A stretch of 64,000 nt of DNA from Dugong dugon (Eukaryota > Chordata > Mammalia > Sirenia > Dugongidae), in assembly GCA_030035585.1 (NCBI GenBank), contig CM057462.1:115997234-116061233 (forward strand), given 5' to 3'. A program made the translations under genes and the position numbers. Below are positions 55,332 through 64,000 of this stretch, one piece after another; within the stretch, counting starts at the first letter, position 1; every line of letters begins with the position of its first letter. The notes under the pieces are model-generated. The model ran no database searches, had not been told where the DNA came from, and saw only the letters and a list, made by a program, of their open reading frames with translations.

Positions 55332-56460
55332 AGGTCAGTAGATGACAAATAGGTAGATTATGGATATGGATATACATTTCAAAAAAGCCATATTTTAAAT
55401 TTTTTCTTTAAATTCTCAAGAAGAGTTTTCTCATAATTTTCATGTCTTTTGTGATATGTTCTTCGTATTTTTGATGTGTTCTTACATTTTTTTCTATCTT
55501 TTCTCTTGAAGAATTTTTTTTATGCAACTCATTCCGTTTTCTGTTTGTCTTTGTTTTGTGGTATTGTAGTGTATTGTGTTCTGTTGTATTTTCCCAGGCC
55601 AACTACTCATTAAAGAATAATGTTAGGAAGTACATCTGTGGAGTGATTTGGCTATTCAGGTATCTTGAATTAGATCTGTTGTCTTAAAATGCTTCCCAAC
55701 AAAAATCTGTCCCAGGGTTTTGACTCTTCCCTGAGTTAGCATTAGTTTTCCATGTTTCACAGTGAATACCAACAGACTCCGAGTAGTGATTTATACTTTA
55801 TATCCCTTTAGTGTACCAAAATAATCAATTGAAAGATTGCTTACCACCTACTTTTTCATTTCCACTGTGCTAGACTGATAGTCTCCTTTTCACAAAGGCA
55901 GCATGCATGCACTTTACTTGGCTCCACCTTCCCTGTCATTCTATTTTGCCCAACAGGGTTAGTGATGCTCCAACATCTCACAAAGCAGCAAAGCCCTTGC
56001 TGTTCCAAACAAGAGGTCACTGGCTTGGACTTTCAGAAAGTGCAACTTACATTTGGATAAATCTGCATGCTTCCCATAAACATAGAGGCACATACCTCTT
56101 CTGCTTTCCTCATTTCAACTAGATATAAATTTCACAACACTTGGCAGCCTTCCAGTCTTTCATTTCTCTTCTTTATTCTATTTTAAGTTGGTCTCAAGAA
56201 TAGCGCAGAAATATCTTTACTCTGCCATCTTTAATTGGTTCCTGTATTCTTTAATGAATTTTAAAATTAAAGCCAGAGCAAGAACAACTGAACTTCCATG
56301 CCGCAGCCAATAGAAGTTCCAGTTCCTGGTATAGCCTGACTCTCTTCCACATTATACAAGTTTTTTTTTTTTTTTTTTTCAGAATGTTCTGTGCACTTTT
56401 AGGAAGACATTATTGTCCTCTCTGCAAACCTGAAATAGATAACCCTACAAGGGGGCAAGA
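55332..56460. other. Unassigned AT-rich sequence
   Basis: May continue the ancient L1 at first (55380-55620) but is too diverged to assign. T(18) run at about 56361-56379. No gene. Confidence 0.4.
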
Positions 56461-56655
56461 TTACCTGAGTGGTACAAATAGTTAAAGTGCTCAGCTGTGA
56501 ACCAAAAGGTCAGAGGTTTATTTCCACCCAGATGTGCCTCAGAAGAAAGGACTGGCAATCTTCCCAAAAATGAGTCATTGAAAACCCTATAGTTGTCCTC
56601 TGACACACGTGAGGTCACCATGAGTCAGAATTGACTCAGTAGCAACTGGTGCAGG
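56461..56655 (+). mobile_element. AfroSINE, older form
   Basis: TTACCTGAGTGGTACAAATAG head, CCACCCAGATGTGCCTCAGAAG middle, GGTCACCATGAGTCAGAATTG tail, AGCAACTGG end. Confidence 0.91.
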
Positions 56656-57634
56656 GTTGCAAGGAATTCTGCTCAACAATCTGTGGGTCAAGACCATAAA
56701 TTCATAGGGCTACATGTTTTTCCTTTTTCAGTTTGTATTTAGAATATTTGCTATGCATTTTGTATCCAATCATAATCCTTAGAGCCTTGAAACAAACAAA
56801 TCAGTTACACTGTATAGAATGATATCTGCTTGGTATAACTGTCTTAGGAAATAGCATGCATTTTTGTGGCTTCATTTCTATGTACAGCAGAGTTTAGTAA
56901 TACCACAATCCCCTGCATAGTTCTAGTAATACTAAATGAAGAAATGTAGAACTCCTAGCTTTATGTGAAGCCCATGTCTGAAACCTGTCATTTGTTGGTA
57001 TTTAGTTTGTATGGAATATTTGTTTATCCACTGCCTATTGACTAGCTTCCAAATCCTCATGATGAGGTGATTTCATAACAGCTGAAGATGATACTGTATT
57101 CCTCACCTGTAACAGGTGGTCCCCAAGTGGCTGTACATCTTCTCTTGTGGTCTATACCGTGAACCATAAATGATGTCTGGAAATGACAGCCTGTGAAGCA
57201 GCATGATCTATCACCATCACGAGGAGCCACCAGTCACAACATGCACCCACTGGATCCATCCTGTGTGTAAGTGAGGAATTTGGTCAAAAAATTGTGATTT
57301 CACATTCTGGAAAACATGAACTGATGTGAGTTCATAGATGAAATATTTTAACCTGTGATCTGTGGAGATGTCATTATGTCATCTCTCTTGTAATTCAGCT
57401 GCCAAAAATAAGACTGAAGAAGTAGTTCGTGTCAAGTTGTATGACAATGCCCGTAAAAATGGATTCCGAATGTCTAGCCTCCATATGTGTATTAATTCAT
57501 TATTCCAGAAACTTACTGGATGCCAAGTTCTGTGCTACGTTTTAAAGATAACAAAATTAATGATGATAAGCTCAGAGTGCAAGGAGGAAGAACAACTCGT
57601 AAATAAAGAGCTACAAAAAAAGTATATTATTCAG
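56656..57634. other. Unassigned sequence left of Tigger1
   Basis: A 113-codon plus frame at 57362-57703 runs into the Tigger terminal repeat, so it is not a gene. Nothing else recognised. Confidence 0.4.
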
Positions 57635-57636
57635 TA

Positions 57637-59851
57637 CAGGCATACCTTGGGGATAACGCGAGTACGGTTCCAGACCACCTCAATAAAGCAAATATCACAA
57701 TGAAGCGAGTCACATAAATTTTTCGATTTTCCAGTGCATATAAAAGTTATGTTTACACTATACTGTAGTCTATTAGGTGTGCAATTTTTAACTTTATTAA
57801 AAAAAAAAAAAACAGTATACTTACATTAATTTAAAAAAACTTTAAAAAATGCTAACCATCATCTGAGCCTTCAGTGAGTCGTAATCTTTTTTGCTGGTGG
57901 AGGGTCTTGTCTCGATGTTGATAGCTGCTGACTGATCAGGGTGGTGGCTGCTGAAGGTTGGAGTGACTATAGCAATTTCTTAAAGTAAGACAACAATGAA
58001 GTTTGCCACATCAATTGACTATTTCTTTCACAAAAGATTTCTCTGTAGCTTGTGATGCTGTTAGATAGCATTTTACCCACTGTAGAATTTCTTTCCAAAT
58101 TGGAGTCAATCCTCTCAAACCCTGCTGCTGTTTTGTCAACTAAGTTTATGTAATATTCTAAATCCTTTGTTGTCATTTCAACAACATCCATAGCATCTTC
58201 ACCAGGAGTAGATTCCATTTCAAGAAACCACTTTCTTTGCTCTTCCATAAGAAGCAACTCCTCGTCTGTTAAAGTTTTATCATGATATTGCAGAAATTCA
58301 TTCATATCTTCAGACTCTACTTCTAATTCTAGTTCTCTTGTTATTTCTACTACATCTGCAGTGACTTCCTTCACTGAAGTCTTGAACGCCTCAAAGTCAT
58401 CCATGACTGTTGGAATCAACTTCTTCCAAACTCCTTTTAATGTTGATGTTTTGACCTCTGCCCATGAATCATGTATGTTCTTAATGGCATCTAGAACGGT
58501 GAATCCTTTCCAGAATGTTTTCAATTTGTTTTGCCCAGATCCATCAGAGGAATCACTATCTATGGCAGCTATAGCTTTATGAAATGTATTTCTTAAATAA
58601 TAAGACCTGAAGGTTGAAATTACTCCTTGATCCATGAGCTGCAGAGTGGATGCTGTGTTAGCAGGTGTGAAAACAACATTATTCTCCTTGTATATCTCCA
58701 TCACAGCTCTTGGGTGACCAGGTCTATTGTCAATGAGCAGTAATATTTTGAAAGTAATCTTTTTTCTGAGCAGTAGGTCTCAATAGTGGACTTAAAATAT
58801 TCAGTAAACCATGTTGTAAACATATGTGCTGTCATCCCGGCTTTGTTGTTACATTTATAGGGCACAGGCAGAGTAGATTTAGCATAATTCTTGAGGGTCC
58901 TAGGATTTTTGGAATGGTAAATGAGCATCAGCTTCAACTTAAAGTTACCAGCTGCATAAACCCCTAACAATAGAGTCAGCCTGTCCTTTGAAGCTTTGAA
59001 GCCAGGCATTGACTTCTCTCTAGTTATGAAAGTCCTAGATGGTATCTTCTTCAAATATAAGGCTGTTTCCTTTACATTGAAAATTTGTTCTTTAGTGTAA
59101 CCACCTTCATTAGTTATCTTAGCTAGATCTTCTAGATAATTTGCTGCAGCTTCTACATCAGCACTTGCTGCTTCACATTGCATTTTATGTTATGGAGATG
59201 GCTTCTATCCTTAAACCTCATGAACCAACCTCTGCTAGCTTCAAACTTTTCTTCTGCAGCTTCCTCATCTCTCTCAGCCTTCAAAGAACTGAAGAGAGTT
59301 AGGGTTTTGCTGCTGATTAGGCTTTGGCTTAAAGGAACATTGTGGCTGGTTTGATCTTCTATCTAGACCACTAAAACTTTCTCCATATCAGCAACAAGGC
59401 TGTCCCACTTTCTTATCATTTGTGTGCTCACTTTAGTAGAATTTTTAATTTCCTTCAAGAACTTATCCTTTGCATTCACAACTTGGCTAACAGATGCAAG
59501 AGGCCTAGATTTCAGCCTGTCTTGCTTTCAACATGCTATCCTCACAAGCTTAATCATTTCTAGCTTTTGATTTAAAGTGACAGATGTGTGACTCTTCCTT
59601 TCTCTTAAACACTTAGAGAGACCATTGTAGGGTTATTAATTGATCTAATTTCAATATTGTTGTGCCTCAGAGAACAGGGAGGCCCAAGAAGAGGAAGAGA
59701 GATGGGGAACAGCTGGTCAGTGGAGCAGTCAGAACACACACAACATTTATTAAGTTCACCATCTTACATGGGCATGGTTCATGGTGCCCCAAAACAATTA
59801 CAATTGTAACATCAAAGATCACAATCACCATAACAGATATAATAATAATGA
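57637..59851 (-). mobile_element. Tigger1 (pogo-type Tc1/mariner) DNA transposon, interrupted by L1
   Basis: A terminal inverted repeat starts at 57637 (CAGGCATACCTTGGGGATAA, then GTTCCAGACCACCTCAATAA), directly after a TA at 57635-57636, the duplicated target of this superfamily. The transposase lies on the minus strand. The other end runs to 'acagatataataataatg' (59850), where Tigger1 normally continues for about 0.2 kb. L1 copy C starts there, so the second terminal repeat should lie beyond the window. Length so far is 2.2 kb against about 2.4 kb for the full element. Confidence 0.95.
57967..59640 (-). pseudogene. Tigger1 transposase remnant (DDE domain)
   Basis: Would cut and paste Tigger ends. 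It is readable in sense order at 59183-58701 ([60 protein letters not shown]) and 58704-57967 ([69 protein letters not shown]). The first catalytic Asp of the family's VDETALY is Lys here (VKETALYL, about 59085). The second lies in LLIDNRPGH near 58720 in another frame, and the third fits MDQG. The N-terminal DNA-binding part (59200-59640) is too broken to read. Confidence 0.92.
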
Positions 59852-61330
59852 GAGACTTCCGGGCAACATGGCACTAAGTCAGAAGCACCACTCCATTCCT
59901 CCACAGCAAAGATCAGAAAAATTAAGTCAAAAAGTCTCACACATCAATCCTGAAACCCTAAGCATCAAATGAAGAGATAAAGAACTCAGCCAAGCACCAA
60001 ATGGAATAAGAAACTAACCAAGAAAACAGAGCGAGGAGAGATACGTGCAGGGGTCCCCTATCAGCTAACGCAGCATGGATCCACCATCATGGACTCCTAT
60101 CGGAGATCAGCAAACAGGGGGTAGGAGAAAGCAGCTTCACAGAGCTTCCAGCAGGAGACAGAACAACCAGTAACCAGCGATATACACTTTTCCACCCCCA
60201 CCTTTCTTTACCCATACTCGGTCTCTTCTGCTTCCTGCAGCCACAGTCTCTTGGCTGGGAAACACCAGCTTCACCCCGGTGCTTCTAGGATTCCACCCGC
60301 TTGCACTGGCTGGCTCCCTGAGTGCCGTTTTTGACTGCTGGTATTGCTTTTTTCCACTTCTTTAGATTTTTTCCTTACCTCCCACCACGTCCCCCTCCTT
60401 CTCTCAAATAACTGGCTGTGTGTGTCATCTTTACTTCTTCCTGAAAGGCTGAGAAACACTGTTCAACTGTGAAACTTCTTCCAGGCCCATGACACCATGC
60501 TGGTGGGATCCCCCGGGCTTTTTGTTTGTTTGCTCTGATTTATTCTGTTTTGGTTTGTTTGTTTGGTTTCTTTTTCTTTTCTTGGCTTCAGAGCCCTTTC
60601 TACCTGGGCAGTACCATGCCGCTTGGAAGCTACTCCCTTACTCTGCACAGATGCACAAGGACATCCCTGGGAGCATTTCTTTTTTCTTTTGTTTCTTTGT
60701 TTTCTTCTCTCTCATTCCCTTTTTGTCTTTCTTCATTTCCAGTATCTCAATTTATTCATTTTTTTCCTTTTACCCTTTTTCTTTTTTGTTTTTCTCCATT
60801 TCTCAGTCTCTCATCTCTCCACTCCAATAGTAAGCTCTCTTAGCACTCTTTCTTGTTTGTGTGTATGGTTTTGGCTCCTGCTCCTCTCTCCTCTCTCTCA
60901 TCTTTCCTGTACACAGCTACACACATCACAGTCCCCCCCCCCATCCTGCCTACCTGTACCTTGTGCTGAACATTACACTCCCAAGTAGCACAGGCACGGC
61001 CTACTGGAACCTTCCCTGCACTGATACCAGGTCCGCACTGCCAGCTCTACTACATGCCACAAACAACCCATCCCAGCAACTCCCCTTCAGCTAGACCCGC
61101 CCGCTGTACCATACCTGAGTGACTGACCTGCCCATTGGAGAAGAAGGTGAAAAGTGCCCACAGACAAGCAAACAACAAAGAAGGCACAGCCCACCTGCTC
61201 AGACATAACCAGATAAAACAAAAAATCAGGATGAAACAAACAAATCTACAATTAATAAATGAGGAAAATAACTACTGAATGTCCCGAAGACAGCAGACAA
61301 TAAATATCAAAACATATACAAAAACAGGAC
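59852..61330 (+). promoter_or_regulatory. L1 copy C 5' UTR, of a different type
   Basis: Contains a long pyrimidine-rich tract on the plus strand (about 60320-60930, many TTTCTTTT and TCTCTC runs) and a CAGTCCCCCCCCCC run near 60930. Open frames in this tract (60489-61094) are rich in Phe, Leu and Ser because of base composition and are not genes. It probably acts as the L1 promoter region. Confidence 0.75.
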
Positions 61331-62296
61331 AGGATGGTTCCAGTAAGCAACCAATATAAAATACCAGATAACTTTCCAGTTGAAGAAAAGGCACTAGAAC
61401 TACCTGATAGGGAATTCAAATCTCTAATACTCTGAATTATACAAGAGTTGAAGTAAAAGGCAGACAAAAATGAGGAAAAAATAAACAAATTCATGGAAAA
61501 GGCAGACAAAAAAATGGAATAATTCAAGAAAATAATACTGGAACAAAAGGCTAAAATAAATTCATAACTAGGTATCATACAAAAATAACAATTAGAAATC
61601 TAAAAGATAAACAACAGGATTTCAGAAATGGGCGGTGTCATAGAAGGTCTGAGGAGCAGGTTTGAAACAAGAGAAGACAGGATCACTGAAATTGAAGACA
61701 AACACTTGGATACAACTATGAGGAAAAATCAGAAAAAAAGAATGAAGAAAAATTAAGAAACCCTGAGAATTACGTGGGATACAATCAAAGGCAAAAATCC
61801 ACGAGTGATCGGTGTTGCAGAACAGGGGGAGAAAACAGAAAACACAGAGAGGATCACTGAAGAATTGCTGACAGAAAACTTCCCCAATATCATGAAAGAT
61901 GAAAAGCTGACCATCCAAGAAGCTCAGCAAACCCGATATAGGACAAACCCTAAAAGAAAATCACCAAGGCATATCATAATCACACTTACTAAAACCAAAG
62001 ACAAACAAAGGATCCTGAGAGCAGCTCGAGAAAAACAAAAAGTCACATACAGAGGAGAAACAACAAGACTAAACTCAGATTATTTGGCAGAAACCATGCA
62101 GGCAAGAAGGCAGTAGGATGACATATATAAAAGCTTGAAAGAAAAAAATTGTCAGCCAAGAATAATATATCCTGCAAACCTCTCATTCAGATATGATGGT
62201 GAAATTAGGTCATTTCCAGATAAACAGAAATTAAGGGAATATGTAAAAACCAAACCAAAACTTACAAGACTTATTAAAGGGAGTCCTTTGATCTGA
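61330..62296 (+). pseudogene. L1 ORF1 remnant, copy C
   Basis: The coiled-coil region at about 61400-61700 is heavily broken (KADKNEEKINKFMEKADKK). The C-terminal region is open at 61805-62116 (MIGVAEQGEKTENTERITEE, LTENFPNIMKDEKLTIQEAQ, PKRKSPRHIIITLTKTKDKQ, LNSDYLAETMQARRQ), interrupted by a stop at 62114-62116. It goes on as YPANLSFRYDGEIRSFPDKQK to GSPLI plus stop at 62296. The RNA-binding part matches copy B at about three residues in four by eye. Confidence 0.88.
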
Positions 62297-62753
62297 AAAC
62301 AAACAACATCAGACCACAGGCTGAATGTAGGACACAGGATTGTACTAGCCAGATACCAACCTAGGAAATGAACTCTTAAAGACTACCCAAAACCAAAAGA
62401 ATTACAAACAGGTACCAGAGCGGTTAATCTGTAAATGACAACAGCATCAGAACAATAAAAGAGAGACTAAACGGTGTAAGAATAGAACCTTCTAATGGAG
62501 AGGAAGGCAAAGCAATACCAGTAATTATAGACTGGTTCAAATCTAGGAAGACAAGGGTAAATTTCAAAGTAACCACAAAAAAAGTTAACAAACCTACTCA
62601 TCAAAATAAAGAAGAAAAACATAAAGTCTCAGAAGAAACAAAACCTACAAAAACAAAAGAAATTAAAAAAAATCCACAAACAAAAGGAACTCAGCCCTGG
62701 AGAGTAAGAGTAACAAATAAAATGTCAGCAATGCAAAAAAAAAGCACTACAAA

Positions 62754-64000
62754 ATGACAGCAATAAGCTCACATCTATCAGTAATTATACTGAATGTAAA
62801 TGGACTCAAAGCATCCATAAAGAGATGGAGAGTGACAGAATGGATAAAAAAAAAAAACAGGATCCATCTATATGCTGTCTACAAGAGACACACCTTAGAA
62901 ACAAAGACATAAATTTATTAAAAATCAAAGGATGGAAAAAAATATATCAAGCAAACAGCGACTAAGAAAGAGCAGGAGTGGCAATACTAACCTCAGATAA
63001 AATTGCCTTTAAAACAAAATCCACCATAAAAGACAAAGAAGGACACTAAGGGGATGATCCATCATGAAAACATAACCATAATAAACAAACTTTAACAGCA
63101 CTGAAAAGAGAAATTGACAGTTCCACAATAATAATAGGAGACTTCAACACACCACTCTCGGTAAAAGACAGAACATCTAGAAAGAAACTCACCAAAGATA
63201 CAGAAGACCTAAAGGGCACAATCAGCCAGCTTGACTGCACAGACATATATAGAACACTCCACTCAACAGCTGCAAAGTACACATTCTTTTCCAATGCACA
63301 TGGAACATTCTTCAGAATAGACAATGTTTTAGGCCACAGAACAATCCTCATCAAGATCCAAATCTCTGAGATAATACGAAGTATCTACTATGACCACAAT
63401 GCCATCAAGGTAGAAATTAACAACAGGAAGACCAAGGGAAAAAAATCAATTACATGGAAACTGAATAACAACCTGCTTAAACATCAGTGGGTAATAGAAG
63501 AAATCAGAGATGGAATCAAAAAATTCCTAGAATCAAATGACAATGAAAACACATCATACCAAAACCTTTGGGACACAGCAAAAGCAGTCCTCAGAGCACA
63601 ATTTATAGCATTAGATACACACATCAAAAAAGAAGAAAGGGATAAAATAAAAACATTAACTACAGAACTCGAACAATTAGAAACAGAATAGCAAAAAAAG
63701 CCCACAGTCACCGAAAGAAGGGAAATAGTAAAGATCAGAGCAGAAATAAATGAAATAGAGAACAGAAAAACAATAGAAAGAATCAACAAAACCAAAAGTT
63801 GGTTCTTTAAAAGAATCAACAAAATCAACAAACCACTGGCCAGACTGACAAAGCAAAACAGGAGAGGATGCAAATAAACCAAATAAGAAATGAAATGGGC
63901 AGCATTACAATAGATACAACTGAAATAAAAAAGATTATAACAGAGTATTATGAAAAACTATACTCCAACAAATTTGAAAACCTAGAGGAAATGGATAAAT
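62754..64000 (+). pseudogene. L1 ORF2 remnant, copy C (endonuclease and start of RT, cut by window end)
   Basis: Starts ATGACAGCAATAAGCTC. The endonuclease motif ILNVNGLKASIKRW is intact; frames then change at the A(11) run near 62848. Later endonuclease pieces include GDFNTPLSVKDRTSRKK-type DNA at 63140-63190 and the TFFSNAHGTFFRIDNVLGH region at 63280-63340. It continues to the segment before the RT core, where the window ends. Several stops. Confidence 0.88.

Larger units (their letters stand above)
59852..64000 (+). mobile_element. L1 LINE, copy C, runs off the window
   Basis: Starts AGACTTCCGGGCAACATGG directly after Tigger1 sequence. 5' UTR about 1.48 kb, ORF1 about 61330-62296, ORF2 from about 62754 to the window end. 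ORF2 aligns with copies A and B, but the 5' UTR shows no similarity to theirs that I can see. The 3' end and target duplication are off-window. Several stops are visible. Confidence 0.93.

Noticed and set aside
7688-56655. tRNA genes, suggested by A and B box-like words
   Set aside because: They are the tRNA-derived heads of AfroSINEs and MIRs: no cloverleaf closes and all continue into SINE bodies.
57362-57703. 113-codon open frame
   Set aside because: Its last 20 or so codons are the Tigger1 terminal repeat. No recognised domain.
60489-61094. Several overlapping open frames rich in Phe, Leu and Ser
   Set aside because: A pyrimidine-rich L1 5' UTR makes such frames by composition alone; they overlap in all three frames.
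1-64000. A new coding system (defence, secretion, biosynthesis or the like)
   Set aside because: All long coding-like segments are accounted for by L1, RTE, Tigger1 or a retroviral fossil. No host exon, splice pattern or operon-like array is visible.

Overview
This is a 64 kb window of vertebrate nuclear DNA with no host protein-coding gene that I can support. It is AT-rich and almost entirely built from transposable elements of several ages. The diagnostic element is a tRNA-derived SINE with a head like GCCCTGGTGGCGCAGTGG, a B box like GTTCGAATCC and a tail like GTCGCTATGAGTTGGAA. That is the AfroSINE family of afrotherian mammals. Together with an RTE/BovB-type LINE and afrotherian L1s, it points to an afrotherian, most likely an elephant (Proboscidea). 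This is inference from repeat content; no search could be run.

Layout. (1) 1-7546: a nearly full-length plus-strand L1 (copy A; about 0.1 kb of its 5' end lies off-window), decayed, with a short poly(A)-tailed extension. (2) 7.5-31.7 kb: old DNA dense in AfroSINEs (14 copies), with an RTE LINE (9.03-10.55 kb), an LTR with TATA box and poly(A) signal (10.55-11.33 kb), HAL1-like L1 ORF1 sequence (11.5-12.7 kb), L2 LINE remnants (16.4-19.2 and 21.7-22.85 kb), a MaLR-like LTR (18.4-18.75 kb) and a solo LTR with a 5 bp target duplication (23.8-24.3 kb). (3) 31.775-33.28 kb: an RTE insertion whose 5' half is inverted, flanked by an exact 11 bp target duplication. (4) 33.3-40.1 kb: old L2, MIR and unassigned sequence, including a GC-rich block at 34.1-34.74 kb. 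(5) 40.157-50.52 kb: a minus-strand L1 (copy B) that appears to have carried 2.75 kb of 3' flanking DNA, including an endogenous-retrovirus env-LTR fossil, to this site; a near-perfect 15 bp target duplication lies at its outer edges. (6) 50.5-57.6 kb: old L1M, AfroSINEs, a GATA repeat and unassigned DNA. (7) 57.637-59.851 kb: a Tigger1 (pogo-type) DNA transposon, interrupted by (8) a third L1 (copy C, plus strand, 59.852 kb to the window end) with a 5' UTR unlike copies A and B.

Nothing here works together as an operon or pathway. The interactions are those of selfish elements: L1 machinery mobilising itself and flanking DNA, RTE machinery plausibly mobilising the AfroSINEs through a shared 3' tail, and younger elements nesting in older ones. 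I looked for a novel coding system and did not find one. The most informative structures are the composite L1/retrovirus insertion, the twin-primed RTE, and a templated insertion inside L1 copy B.
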